DNA of 27,943 bases from a virus: the IMG/VR virus record IMGVR_UViG_3300009684_000138, positions 1 through 27,943 of that record. One strand, 5' to 3'. A program made the position numbers and the translations under genes. Below, one piece after another: positions 18,831-27,558 of this stretch. Position 1 is the stretch's first letter; each line of letters begins with the position of its first letter. The notes below the pieces were generated by a model, which was not told the DNA's origin, ran no database searches, and saw only the letters and a program-made list of their open reading frames with translations.

Positions 18831-19802
18831 ATGGCACAATGGGGTAGAGAAGATAAGGCTGTTACTGCTAACAGCACTACTACAAAAGAAACATCTAATG
18901 GTGCGCCAATTGGCACATTTACATTAGTAAAAGGCGATCAAGTTGGTCGTGTTGATGGAGCTAATGCTCACTACGGTAACACTTCAGCAGGTTCAAGAGC
19001 AAATACTGACGTAAATATGTTTGGTAACACCACTATTGGTGCATTCATTCCTAACATGGCCGTTGGTGTATTTGGTGTTGACGTAACCGAAGTTGGTATT
19101 GATGGTGGTCCAATTGCTCAGACATTCGTTCTAACGGGTGGGTCTGGTTATACAGCAAATGCTGTTGTAACTGTAACATGGGCAAATGGTACAACCAATG
19201 CAACTGCTGTAAATGCATTTGCTAACGTAACATCTGCTACTCTTGGTGGTTCAATTACTCAGCTTAATATTGTACAAGCTGGTTCTGGCATCAAGCTTAA
19301 CCCAACTATTACAATTGCAGCACCATCAGCAATTAATATCACAGCAAACACAACTGGTGTTGATAATGCTGCTGATTTTATTAAAATTACATCTGCAAAC
19401 GTTAAGTTTCAAGCTGGTGACAGATTCTATTATGGTGTACCAACAAGTAATACTGCAATCGGTGGTATGACTGGAAATTCATTCTACTATGTTTCTTTCT
19501 CAAATTCAACAGGTATCTGTGTTGCTGCTACATCAGGTGGCGCAAATATCGATCTAACTGCGGCTACTTCCGCTACAGCAGAAGTTCACACTGCCACAGG
19601 AGACACTGCTACAGGTTATGTAGTGGTATCTGGTGGTAAGAACAAGGGTATTGCTCACGCTGGCTGGAATGTGCGCCGTGAAGGCTCTGGTGGTCGTGCA
19701 GGACGTGTTCATTACGAAACTCTAGTAGCTATGGGTTCACTTGGTGACGCCTCTGCATCAGTTCGTGATGCATCTGACGATACAATTCTGCCCGATTCTT
19801 GA
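18831..19802 (+). CDS. virion structural protein (head-surface/decoration type)
   Basis: A 323-residue protein with a composition typical of beta-rich virion proteins (Gly, Thr, Ala, Asn, Val; almost no Cys). It begins MAQWGREDKAV and ends with GIAHAGWNVRREGSGGRAGR followed by VHYETLVAMGS and DASDDTILPDS. This N- and C-terminal pair recurs in T4-like cyanophage and pelagiphage structural proteins as I recall. The middle has immunoglobulin-like strand-rich sequence (TGGSGYTANAVVTVTWANGT and GDRFYYGVPTSNTAIGG). AGGAG and ATG 18831 are well spaced. An abundant capsid-surface or minor tail protein is likely; the exact position in the virion is unknown. Confidence 0.65.
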   Translation: MAQWGREDKAVTANSTTTKETSNGAPIGTFTLVKGDQVGRVDGANAHYGNTSAGSRANTDVNMFGNTTIGAFIPNMAVGVFGVDVTEVGIDGGPIAQTFVLTGGSGYTANAVVTVTWANGTTNATAVNAFANVTSATLGGSITQLNIVQAGSGIKLNPTITIAAPSAINITANTTGVDNAADFIKITSANVKFQAGDRFYYGVPTSNTAIGGMTGNSFYYVSFSNSTGICVAATSGGANIDLTAATSATAEVHTATGDTATGYVVVSGGKNKGIAHAGWNVRREGSGGRAGRVHYETLVAMGSLGDASASVRDASDDTILPDS

Positions 19803-19819
19803 TAGTTAGGTAGAATATC

Positions 19820-20104
19820 ATGACAGATAATGTAAAGAAAACTTCTGAACTTGCAATTTCCAATAATGCTGTTGGGTCCGATAGAATTGTTTTTCTAAAA
19901 GACCCAGCAGGGGTTCCTTCAACTCGCACAATAACTGTTGCCAATTTATTAGGTAATAGTTCTGCAAACGTAGCTATTAGGAATGCGACTCCTGCAAACA
20001 GTACTATAAATGTTAATTCAGGAACAATTTTTTATGATAGCTCTTATTTGTATGTTGCGGTTGCAAACAATGTCTTAAAAAGAATTAATTTACAATCATT
20101 TTAA
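19820..20104 (+). CDS. small fibre-like structural protein, paralogue of the next gene's N terminus
   Basis: A 94-residue protein. Residues 4-45 (VKKTSELAISNNAVGSDRIV to RTITVANLLGNSS) align with the start of the 388-residue protein encoded at 20116 (TKITQLTTTATANGADLFVI to KSIQIAGLFGN). The C-terminal half (GTIFYDSSYLYVAVANNVLK, then RINL) is a short module common at the ends of phage structural proteins. No enzyme motif. The paralogy suggests one duplicated gene that was then lengthened or shortened. Probably a fibre or head-surface protein. Confidence 0.6.
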   Translation: MTDNVKKTSELAISNNAVGSDRIVFLKDPAGVPSTRTITVANLLGNSSANVAIRNATPANSTINVNSGTIFYDSSYLYVAVANNVLKRINLQSF

Positions 20105-20115
20105 TGGTAAAATAA

Positions 20116-21282
20116 ATGGCTAATACAAAAATTACACAATTGACAACTACGGCCACTGCAAATGGAGCAGATTTATTTGTAATTGTTACTGATACTGCTG
20201 GTACAGCTACAACTAAAAGCATCCAAATAGCAGGATTATTTGGTAATGTGACTGTTAATACCGCTTTTAAATCGAATGTATCAATTGTTAATACTTCATT
20301 ATTATTGATTGGTAATTCAACTGTTAATTCGGTATTAGGTCAAACTTCATTATCATTAGCTAATAGTACAGTACAAACAAATGTTACTAATTTAGGTATT
20401 AGTTCTGGTATTGTCACTGTAAATAACTCTGGTATGTATATTGGTTCTAATACTATTGCAAATTCATCTGGATATTTTTCCGGTAATAATTCGTCTAATT
20501 TAATTGCTAATTCTACATTATTAAAATTTAGCAACACTACATCAACATCAAATCTCACTATTGCTGGTTTAAAAGTTGGTCTTTCTACTGTAAATATTTC
20601 TGGAATTTATGTCGGCGCAAATATGACAGTAAATTCTACATCTTTTAAAATTGGTGACAGTTCAGTAAATGTATTTACTAATTCATCGACTATTATGATT
20701 GGGTCTAATGTATTAATTAATACATCATCCATTTCATTAGGATCAGAAACAAGAGCTAATTCTGGTATTTTCACTGTTGGTAATTCAACTGTTAATACTT
20801 CAATTAATATATCATCAATTAAAATTATGAATTCAACGTCAAATGTTGTATTATCTATACCAACAACTACGCAATATTCAGCAACTAATATATTCCTATC
20901 TGCAAATAGCTCATGGGGAACACCAGAAGAACACATGGTTGTTGATGTTTCTCGTGATGAGACAACGACAATTGCTGTTGGCACTAATAAGTATGTATTC
21001 TATGCACCTTTTGCAATGACGCTCACCAAACTACCAAAAGCATCAGTAACAAGCAATAGCACTTCTGGTGTTATTACATTAGATATTAATGAAGCTGGTG
21101 TTTCTATTCTAAGTACTCTATTGACTATTGATGCAAATGAATCAACAAGCGCAACGGCAGCAACACCAGCGGTATTATCAGACAGTAGTATTGCAGATAA
21201 TGCAAAAGTATCAATTGATATTGATGGTGCTGGTACTAGTGCAACAGGTCTAAAGGTTACGTTTTACTATAAAAGAACTTAA
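20116..21282 (+). CDS. fibre-like repeat protein (putative receptor-binding or head fibre)
   Basis: A 388-residue protein in three parts. An N-terminal domain of about 45 residues is shared with the gene before it. A long Asn/Ser/Thr-rich repeat region (about 50-260) has imperfect units around IGNSTVN / SGIYVG / LANST, likely a beta-solenoid or trimeric fibre shaft. A C-terminal domain (about 272-388: EHMVVDVSRDETTTIAVGTN, YAPFAMTLTKLPKAS, TLDINEAGVSILSTLLTIDA and DIDGAGTSATGLKV) is widespread in phage fibre and head proteins. It may bind host surface sugars or sit on the capsid. The repeats could vary by recombination. Receptor binding is inference. Confidence 0.65.
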   Translation: MANTKITQLTTTATANGADLFVIVTDTAGTATTKSIQIAGLFGNVTVNTAFKSNVSIVNTSLLLIGNSTVNSVLGQTSLSLANSTVQTNVTNLGISSGIVTVNNSGMYIGSNTIANSSGYFSGNNSSNLIANSTLLKFSNTTSTSNLTIAGLKVGLSTVNISGIYVGANMTVNSTSFKIGDSSVNVFTNSSTIMIGSNVLINTSSISLGSETRANSGIFTVGNSTVNTSINISSIKIMNSTSNVVLSIPTTTQYSATNIFLSANSSWGTPEEHMVVDVSRDETTTIAVGTNKYVFYAPFAMTLTKLPKASVTSNSTSGVITLDINEAGVSILSTLLTIDANESTSATAATPAVLSDSSIADNAKVSIDIDGAGTSATGLKVTFYYKRT

Positions 21283-21289
21283 ATAGAAA

Positions 21290-21679
21290 ATGTATGATGT
21301 TTTGAATAATGATAATTTTTTATTATACTGTGCCAAATATTATGACAATCCTCAATGTCATTCTACAGAAGAATTTATCGAAGATTTAAGACGTGTTAAA
21401 TATATTAAAAAATTGATTACTCGATATGTAGAAAATGATGATTTGAAAGAGAGGTTAATTCTCAATCATATCATCATTTTAAATAATGTGTTTGGTGCAG
21501 AATTATTGTGTAGAATTTTATTATTGAAAATGCGTTCAGAATTCAAATATATTAAACCATTTTTGATTTTGCTAAATATTTTACCTGAAAAAGTTTACAA
21601 TGTTGGTGAAGAAAAAATAATTTATACAGATTTAATTTCTATGGATGACACTCTAATTAAAATACTGAGGAAAATATGA
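21290..21679 (+). CDS. conserved T4-like phage protein (DUF7207-like)
   Basis: A 129-residue helical protein. NFLLYCAKYYDNPQCHSTEE (about 9-28), DLRRVKYIKKLITRY, then LKERLILNHIIILNNVFGAE and a hydrophobic C-terminal half. The pattern matches a small protein conserved in T4-like cyanophages and relatives, unassigned as far as I know (DUF7207 from memory). No signal peptide. It sits between fibre-like genes and small late genes and overlaps the next start by four bases (ATGA). Confidence 0.65.
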   Translation: MYDVLNNDNFLLYCAKYYDNPQCHSTEEFIEDLRRVKYIKKLITRYVENDDLKERLILNHIIILNNVFGAELLCRILLLKMRSEFKYIKPFLILLNILPEKVYNVGEEKIIYTDLISMDDTLIKILRKI

Positions 21680-21963
21680 AAGAAGATGTACCAACAGTAT
21701 CCACAGGAGATGCAATAGCCGGAACTAAAGGCGATGTAACTTGGGCTAAACCTTTAAGAAAAATTGTTAAAAGAATGATTCTTGGTGATAAAACCACTAA
21801 TGAAGGCGTTATTAAAAATATCGCAAAAGCTACAGTAAAAGGTGCTGTTGGTGCTGTCGCTGACGTAGCTAAAAAAGAATTTGAGAATGCAACCGGATCA
21901 ATTGGTTCTAGTTTTTTGAAACACTTTACTAAAAGTTATCCAAAAAAAGGAGCAAAGAAATGA
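21676..21963 (+). CDS. small late protein, function unknown
   Basis: A 95-residue very basic protein. The N terminus PTVSTGDAIAGTKGDVTW resembles the PTNSAGGGSVRG segment in the protein encoded at 14310. A helical Ala/Val/Lys-rich part (ATVKGAVGAVADVAKK) and a basic end (YPKKGAKK) follow. Four-base overlaps link it to both neighbours. Basic charge and late expression fit a capsid or DNA-associated role, but no family is certain. Confidence 0.55.
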   Translation: MKEDVPTVSTGDAIAGTKGDVTWAKPLRKIVKRMILGDKTTNEGVIKNIAKATVKGAVGAVADVAKKEFENATGSIGSSFLKHFTKSYPKKGAKK

Positions 21964-22355
21964 TTGCCGATTCAGCCATAATTGATATCCAAAGAAGAAC
22001 AGAACGTATGGATATAATGTTAGATAAACTTGATACATCAATCGAAAAATTAACAGAAGTTTCACAGAACGTGTCGAAATTATTAGCAGTACATGAAGAA
22101 AAACTTGGCCAGCAAGAAAAAATTAACAACTATTTCACCAATATCATCGAACAGAGAAGAAGCGAAATGGACGAAAAATTGAAAGATATTTGGGACGAGC
22201 TTAAAGATATTAGATCGGAACAAAGAACACAACATGAAAACCTAAATGCAAAACTTTCACAGTTCGAACGTTTCATTTGGATGGTCGGTGGCGGCGGTGT
22301 CGCCTTTGGGTTCATTCTCTCATATGGTTCAACCATCCTAAAATTATTAAAATAA
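21960..22355 (+). CDS. coiled-coil protein with C-terminal membrane anchor (DUF7201-like)
   Basis: A 131-residue protein. Residues 8-105 are coiled coil, beginning with IDIQRRTERMDIMLDKLDTS and KLTEVSQNVSKLLAVHEEKL, a pattern I recall in small T4-like phage proteins (DUF7201 from memory). The C-terminal 25 residues (WMVGGGGVAFGFILSYGSTI) are a membrane span. Last gene of the late operon. The topology (cytoplasmic coil, tail anchor) could fit a lysis accessory or assembly factor at the membrane, but the function is unknown. Confidence 0.65.
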   Translation: MIADSAIIDIQRRTERMDIMLDKLDTSIEKLTEVSQNVSKLLAVHEEKLGQQEKINNYFTNIIEQRRSEMDEKLKDIWDELKDIRSEQRTQHENLNAKLSQFERFIWMVGGGGVAFGFILSYGSTILKLLK

Positions 22356-22358
22356 GTC

Positions 22359-22386
22359 TTGACATCTTTTTTTTCGCTGATATAAT
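22359..22386 (+). promoter_or_regulatory. consensus early promoter of the primase/nucleotide operon
   Basis: Perfect TTGACA (22359-22364) and TATAAT (22381-22386), spacing 16, the same as the promoter at 3412. Expected start near 22393, leader about 25 bases before the primase start at 22419. It would re-initiate early/middle transcription after the late operon. Confidence 0.85.
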
Positions 22387-22418
22387 TAGGGTATCAGAAT
22401 GAAATAAACAGGTGATTG

Positions 22419-23447
22419 ATGCTATGGATTGATAACAAATATATCGGCATTGTATCCAGTAGGTTACAAATGTTTAAAAGAAAGAACAATGGGTTTAATT
22501 TCCGTTGTCCTTTTTGTGGTGACAGCACCAGATCAAAGACCAAAACTCGTGGATGGATTTATCAAGAAGCAGGTAGCTATAAGTATCACTGTTTTAATTG
22601 TAACAATCATTCTTCATTCAAAAAGTTTTTACAGAATATTGATCAGACTTTATACACTCAGTACAAGATGGAATGTCTTGCTGAAACGAAAACTCCTGAG
22701 CAAAAAGAACATGAAGAATTTGTTGAGAAAATGAAGCCCAAGGCTTATATTTCTAATACATTCTTGAAGAGTCTTAAGAAGATAAGTCAGTTGCCTCATG
22801 ATAGTAACATAAAGAAATTTATTGTCAATAGGAAAATTCCAAATCCATATCATGCTAAACTATTCTCATGCCCGAATTTTATGAATTTTACGAACACATT
22901 AATTCCTAATAAGTTCACAGAAGACGCATTAAAGCATGATGAAACTAGGATTCTTATCCCATTTATCGACAAAAACAATAAAGTACATGCTTTTCAGGGT
23001 AGATCATTGAGGTCAAATTCTCAGGTTAAATATATCACAATCGTGATTGACGATGATGTTCCTGTGATATATGGTCTGGATACGGTTAACTTTAATAAGA
23101 CAGTTTATGTTATGGAGGGTCCTATTGATTCGATGTTTATCCATAATAGTATTGCTACTGCTGGAGGAGATTTGGTTTCTAGTCTTGCTCCTCTTAAGAG
23201 TTCCAAAGCATCGATGGTAATCGTTTATGATAACGAACCTCGTAGCAAAGAGACAATAAAAAAACTTGACAAGGCCATCATGAATGGCTATTCTGTTTGT
23301 ATATGGCCATCTAACGTCGAACATAAAGATGTGAATGATATGATACTTGCTGGTCTATCAACAGAATTCATTGAATATATAATCAAACAGAACACATATC
23401 GTGATCTTGCAGCCAAACTGGCGCTTACAAAATGGAGTAAGGTATGA
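22419..23447 (+). CDS. 61: DNA primase (T4 gp61-like)
   Basis: A 342-residue primase. The N-terminal zinc-binding module reads FRCPFCGDS then YHCFNCNNH (two CxxC pairs, about residues 28-64), as in gp61. LIPFIDKNNKVHAFQGRSL and VYVMEGPIDSMFI belong to the TOPRIM-type catalytic core (acidic EGPID), followed by VIVYDNEPRSKET and HKDVNDMI. It makes pentamer-scale RNA primers with the gp41 helicase encoded at 11977. ATG 22419 is chosen: AGGTG lies five to nine bases upstream and the first residues MLWIDNKYI match the gp61 start. It overlaps thyX by four bases. Confidence 0.93.
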   Translation: MLWIDNKYIGIVSSRLQMFKRKNNGFNFRCPFCGDSTRSKTKTRGWIYQEAGSYKYHCFNCNNHSSFKKFLQNIDQTLYTQYKMECLAETKTPEQKEHEEFVEKMKPKAYISNTFLKSLKKISQLPHDSNIKKFIVNRKIPNPYHAKLFSCPNFMNFTNTLIPNKFTEDALKHDETRILIPFIDKNNKVHAFQGRSLRSNSQVKYITIVIDDDVPVIYGLDTVNFNKTVYVMEGPIDSMFIHNSIATAGGDLVSSLAPLKSSKASMVIVYDNEPRSKETIKKLDKAIMNGYSVCIWPSNVEHKDVNDMILAGLSTEFIEYIIKQNTYRDLAAKLALTKWSKV

Positions 23448-24130
23448 ATACCGCTAAGATTATTGCCGTTACACAACCAACTATTTCTCTTCTTCTTGAA
23501 GATTTGTCTGACGAAAAAGTGCTCACTGCTAATGAGTTCATTGCTTATGTTGCTCGTGTAAGCAATCCCGGCAATCAAAATAACAAATTGACTTCTGCTA
23601 AGTTGCTTAAATATCTTGCCAAACACAAACATTGGTCACCATTCGAAATGGTAGATGTTGTGATGGAAATAAATACTACACGTGATATTGGTCGTCAGAT
23701 TCTTCGCCATCGTTCATTTAGTTTTCAGGAATTTTCTCAACGCTATGCTGATCCTACCAAGGATATGGGTTTCGTTACTCGTGAAACTCGGTTGCAAGAT
23801 ACAAAGAACCGTCAGAATAGCGTTGAAACTGATGATATTAAACTTGCAAGTAACTGGGAACTTGAACAGTTTGAAGTTATCCAAGTAGCCAAGAATGCTT
23901 ACGCATGGGCAATTGAACAGGGTATTGCTAAGGAACAAGCTCGTGCAGTTCTTCCTGAAGGTTTGATTATGTCACGTATGTACATGAAGGGTTCACTTCG
24001 TTCATGGATTCACTACTGTCAGGTTCGTATGGACTCATCAACTCAGAAAGAGCATCGTGACATTGCCACTGATGCATGGTATCAAATTACTGAATTATTC
24101 CCGTCACTCAAGGATGCATTGGATATCTAA
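23444..24130 (+). CDS. thyX: flavin-dependent thymidylate synthase ThyX
   Basis: A 228-residue ThyX. The signature RHRSFSFQEFSQRY (88-101) fits RHRx7SxR exactly. HKHWSPFEMVDVVMEI (61-76) and EQARAVLPEGLIMSRMYMKG with SLRSWIHY belong to the dUMP/FAD sites. It makes dTMP from dUMP with NADPH, FAD and methylene-folate, independently of the host ThyA/ThyX. Together with RNR in the same operon it raises dNTP supply for an AT-rich genome. Overlaps primase by four bases and the next gene by one. Confidence 0.97.
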   Translation: MNTAKIIAVTQPTISLLLEDLSDEKVLTANEFIAYVARVSNPGNQNNKLTSAKLLKYLAKHKHWSPFEMVDVVMEINTTRDIGRQILRHRSFSFQEFSQRYADPTKDMGFVTRETRLQDTKNRQNSVETDDIKLASNWELEQFEVIQVAKNAYAWAIEQGIAKEQARAVLPEGLIMSRMYMKGSLRSWIHYCQVRMDSSTQKEHRDIATDAWYQITELFPSLKDALDI

Positions 24131-24867
24131 TGAATAGTTACAGATCAGTTTTTCTATCAGACATTCATCTTGGAACACAGTCTTGCCAATCGAAAGCACT
24201 GCTTTCTTTTTTGAAATCATTTGAATGTGAAAAACTGTATCTGGTTGGTGACATCATCGATGGCTGGGAGATGCATAAGCGCATGCACTGGCCACAAGAC
24301 CACAATGACGTAATCCAAAAGATTTTGAGAAAAGGTCGTAAAGGTACTGAGATATTTTATATTCCCGGTAACCATGATGAGTTTCTAAGGTCTTTTGGGT
24401 CTCAGTTTCTAGGCAATATACATCTTCTTCCAGAAACTGTACATATATCTCCTGCTGGAAAAACATATTTGGTAATCCATGGCGACCAGTTCGATGTAGT
24501 CATTAAAAACGCTAAGTGGTTGGCTCATGTAGGATCATGGGCTTATGATGTGGCAATAGTTTTAAATATTGGATTAAATAAAATAAGAAACCTTTTTGGA
24601 CTGCCATATTGGTCAATCAGTGCTTGGGCTAAGTACAAAGTTAAATCAGCAGTTAATTTTATTGGTAATTATGAAGAAACTTTAACGAATTTTGCTAAAT
24701 CAAAGCACGTAGATGGCATAATCTGTGGACATATCCATCATGCTAATATAAAGGACATTGATGGTCTTAAATACATCAACTGTGGAGACTGGGTGGAGTC
24801 TTGCACTGCAATCGTAGAACACCATAATGGAAAATTAGAATTGTTGAGGTACACATATGAAGCTTGA
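24130..24867 (+). CDS. LpxH-like UDP-2,3-diacylglucosamine hydrolase family phosphoesterase
   Basis: A 245-residue metallophosphoesterase of the LpxH/COG2908 branch. Metal ligands: SDIHLGT (D11, H13), GDIIDGW (D41), PGNHDEF (N81), HGDQFD (H117) and GHIHHANI (about 200-207). WPQDHNDVIQKILRKGRKGT, FGLPYWSISAWAKYKVK and INCGDWVESCTAIVEHH closely match the form common in alphaproteobacteria, which is longer than and distinct from E. coli LpxH. In those bacteria the lipid A step is usually done by LpxI, so the native substrate may be another phospholipid or nucleotide. It is a probable host-derived gene in the nucleotide operon, coupled to thyX and to the next gene. Envelope remodelling to block superinfection is a guess. 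Confidence 0.82.
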   Translation: MNSYRSVFLSDIHLGTQSCQSKALLSFLKSFECEKLYLVGDIIDGWEMHKRMHWPQDHNDVIQKILRKGRKGTEIFYIPGNHDEFLRSFGSQFLGNIHLLPETVHISPAGKTYLVIHGDQFDVVIKNAKWLAHVGSWAYDVAIVLNIGLNKIRNLFGLPYWSISAWAKYKVKSAVNFIGNYEETLTNFAKSKHVDGIICGHIHHANIKDIDGLKYINCGDWVESCTAIVEHHNGKLELLRYTYEA

Positions 24868-25042
24868 AGTAACGTCATACACTGAAAACAATGATGGCAG
24901 TGGTACTGTAGTCTTTGATATGGACAATGAGACACTGCATTATTTTGCTAAAATTGGTATCTTAAAGGTACTAACAGAAGCAGCCGAACGAACAAAGAAA
25001 GAACACGGAGAAAATAAGAATGACGATAATTCAAGTAACTAA
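24857..25042 (+). CDS. small conserved phage protein, function unknown
   Basis: A 61-residue protein overlapping the LpxH-like gene by 11 bases and nrdA by 23. EVTSYTENNDGSGTVVFDMD then LHYFAKIGILKVLTEAAERT is a pattern I recall in tiny T4-like phage proteins next to nucleotide genes. The tail is Lys/Asn-rich. No function known. Confidence 0.6.
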   Translation: MKLEVTSYTENNDGSGTVVFDMDNETLHYFAKIGILKVLTEAAERTKKEHGENKNDDNSSN

Positions 25043-27305
25043 GCGTAATGGTTCCAAAGAGTCTATTGATCTAGAAAAGTTTCATAAAGTAGTATCATGG
25101 GCATGTGAAGGTATTAAAGGAGTTTCGGCATCTGAGATTGAAATTCGTTCACAAATTCAATTCTATAATAGCATTAAAACTTCTGATATTCAAGAAACTT
25201 TGATTAAAGCCGCCGCTGATCTAATATCAGAAGATTCACCGGGATATCAATATGTTGCTGGACGTTTAATTAATTATCACCTCAGAAAAGAAGTATATGG
25301 TGATTATAATATTCCAGTATTGCTTGATCATATCATTGAAGTAGTTTCATTACAGTATTATGATAAAGACATTCTTAGGTGGTATTCTTCAGATGAAATA
25401 AATACTCTAAACACTTATATTGACCATGACCGTGATTATAAAATTTCTTATGTAGGCATGGAACAATTTCGTGGTAAATATTTGATTAAGAATCGTTCTA
25501 CGGGCAAAATTTTTGAAACGCCACAAATGGCATATATGCTTATTGCAATGGTGTTATTTCGTAACTATAAAGAAGATCGTCTTAAATGGGTAAAGGATTT
25601 TTATGATGCAACAAGCACTTTTGAAATATCGTTGCCGACTCCTATTATGGCTGGTCTCCGTTCGCCTCAAAAGCAATTCTCTTCGTGCGTTCTTATCGAA
25701 ACAGATGACAGTCTTGACTCAATCAATTCTTCATCTTCTTCGATTGTTAAGTACGTTTCTCAGAAAGCAGGTATTGGGATTGGTGCTGGTTCTATTAGGG
25801 CTATTGGCTCTCCTATTCGTAATGGGGATACTTCTCATACTGGCGTTATTCCTTTCTTCAAGCTATTTCAGGCAGCAGTTAAATCTTGTTCACAAGGCGG
25901 TGTTAGAGGCGGCGCAGCAACTCTATATTACCCTGCGTGGCATTTGGAGTTCGAAGACCTAGTTGTTCTTAAGAATAACAAGGGTACCGAAGATAATCGT
26001 ATTAGAGGTTTAGATTATGGTGTCCAATTTAATAAAGTTATGTATGAAAGGTTGTTACAAGGGGGCAATATTACTTTGTTTTCCCCTTCTGATGTTCCTG
26101 ATCTTTATGAGTCTTTTTTTATTGATACCGATAAATTTAGAACGATCTATGAACAGGCAGAACGAAACCCTAAGATTAGAAAGAAGACTGTCTCAGCAAT
26201 TGAACTCTTCTCAGGATTCATGCAAGAGAGGAAGGATACCGGACGTATTTATTTGCAAAATGTAGATCATGCAAACGATCATGGATCGTTTATCAAAGAA
26301 TTAGCTCCTATTCGTATGAGCAATCTTTGTTGTGAAATTACCTTGCCAACGAAACCACTTAATGATATAAATGATCCTGATGGAGAGATTTCACTATGCA
26401 CATTAGCTGCTATCAACTGGGGAAAAATTCGTGATCCTGCTGATTTTGAACGTCCTTGTACTCTTGCTGTTCGTGCTCTCGACGAGCTACTGGACTATCA
26501 AGATTATCCAGTCTTGGCAGCAAGGAAATCTACGATGGCGAGACGACCCCTCGGTGTCGGTATTATTAATCTCGCTTATTGGCTCGCTCGTAACGATTTA
26601 TCTTATCAGCACATTGATCATGACGGATTGAACAAGCTTCATTCATTTGTCGAAGGTTGGTCATACTATCTAATCAAGGCATCCATTGATCTTGCAAAGG
26701 AAAAGGGTGCGTGTGAAAAATCTATGGAGACAAAATATGGTCAAGGAATTTTTCCTATCGATACTTACAAGAAAGAAGTTGATGAATTGGCCACCCCTCA
26801 ATACCGTTTCGATTGGGGACTATTGGCTTCACAGGCGAGAACCTATGGTATCAGAAACTCAACTCTTATGGCTCTCATGCCATCAGAGACATCAGCGCAG
26901 ATTAGCAATTCTACAAATGGAATTGAGCCTCCACGCTCATTGGTTTCCGTTAAGCAGAGCAAAGATGGAGTTCTTAAGCAAGTGGTGCCAGAAGTTAGGA
27001 AACTTAAGAAAAAATACGACCTTCTTTGGGATCAAAAGTCGCCCGAAGGATATCTTAAGATCGTTGCCGTCCTCCAGAAATTCATCGATCAGGGCATCTC
27101 GGTCAATACCTCATACAACCCCAAGTTTTATGAAGATGAGAAAATCCCGATGTCTGAGATGATTGGACATCTTCTTATGTTCTATAAGTATGGTGGAAAA
27201 CAATTATATTATTTTAACACTGCTGATGGTGCTGGTGAATATGAAATGCCCGTACTTGTAATTGGTGAAGTTGTTGATGATGATTGTGAATCATGTAAAA
27301 TTTAA
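25020..27305 (+). CDS. nrdA: ribonucleotide reductase class Ia, alpha subunit
   Basis: A 761-residue NrdA. An ATP-cone allosteric domain occupies about residues 1-92 (VTKRNGSKESIDLEKFHKVV). The catalytic set is intact: C223 (SSCVLIE), the radical site N435/C437/E439 in SNLCCEI, C460 (SLCTLAAIN), the loop PSETSAQISNSTNGIEPPRS, and the C-terminal redox pair CESC at 756-759. It reduces NDPs to dNDPs and needs a NrdB tyrosyl-radical partner, which is not in this window. GGAG at 25007-25010 precedes ATG 25020. Last gene of the nucleotide operon, followed by a strong terminator, so nrdB must be transcribed separately or supplied elsewhere. Confidence 0.96.
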   Translation: MTIIQVTKRNGSKESIDLEKFHKVVSWACEGIKGVSASEIEIRSQIQFYNSIKTSDIQETLIKAAADLISEDSPGYQYVAGRLINYHLRKEVYGDYNIPVLLDHIIEVVSLQYYDKDILRWYSSDEINTLNTYIDHDRDYKISYVGMEQFRGKYLIKNRSTGKIFETPQMAYMLIAMVLFRNYKEDRLKWVKDFYDATSTFEISLPTPIMAGLRSPQKQFSSCVLIETDDSLDSINSSSSSIVKYVSQKAGIGIGAGSIRAIGSPIRNGDTSHTGVIPFFKLFQAAVKSCSQGGVRGGAATLYYPAWHLEFEDLVVLKNNKGTEDNRIRGLDYGVQFNKVMYERLLQGGNITLFSPSDVPDLYESFFIDTDKFRTIYEQAERNPKIRKKTVSAIELFSGFMQERKDTGRIYLQNVDHANDHGSFIKELAPIRMSNLCCEITLPTKPLNDINDPDGEISLCTLAAINWGKIRDPADFERPCTLAVRALDELLDYQDYPVLAARKSTMARRPLGVGIINLAYWLARNDLSYQHIDHDGLNKLHSFVEGWSYYLIKASIDLAKEKGACEKSMETKYGQGIFPIDTYKKEVDELATPQYRFDWGLLASQARTYGIRNSTLMALMPSETSAQISNSTNGIEPPRSLVSVKQSKDGVLKQVVPEVRKLKKKYDLLWDQKSPEGYLKIVAVLQKFIDQGISVNTSYNPKFYEDEKIPMSEMIGHLLMFYKYGGKQLYYFNTADGAGEYEMPVLVIGEVVDDDCESCKI

Positions 27306-27309
27306 TAAT

Positions 27310-27336
27310 ATTGGGGGGTAAAATGCCCCCCAATTT
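27310..27336 (+). terminator. rho-independent terminator after nrdA
   Basis: Stem ATTGGGGGG (27310-27318) with CCCCCCAAT (27326-27334), loop TAAAATG, short T tail. It directly follows the nrdA stop codon. Confidence 0.9.
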
Positions 27337-27353
27337 CATAAGAAAGTAATTAA

Positions 27354-27557
27354 ATGAAAACAAAAAAAACAAAATTTACTTTCACAAAATTGACTTTCCC
27401 AGAAATTTATGATAAATTAAATAGTCGTAATTGGGTTATCGTGCATTTAAAAGAATCAATGAAAGCAAAATTGTTTGACACGAACACAAAAATATTATAT
27501 CATATACCAGATGGATATATAGAATACGACAAAGAAAGATATTACAGGAAATATTAA
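27354..27557 (+). CDS. small basic protein, function unknown
   Basis: A 67-residue Lys-rich protein. Seen: KFTFTKLTFPEIYDKLNSRN, then WVIVHLKESMKAKLFDTNT and DGYIEYDKERYYRKY. No known motif, signal or membrane segment. It starts 18 bases after the nrdA terminator with only a weak A-rich RBS region and is followed one base later by the SET-domain gene, so the two are probably co-transcribed, from a promoter I cannot see. Confidence 0.55.
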   Translation: MKTKKTKFTFTKLTFPEIYDKLNSRNWVIVHLKESMKAKLFDTNTKILYHIPDGYIEYDKERYYRKY

Positions 27558-27558
27558 T

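Noticed and set aside
26686-27162. 158-codon plus-strand open frame in another phase
   Set aside because: Lies wholly inside nrdA, whose motifs are intact across this part.
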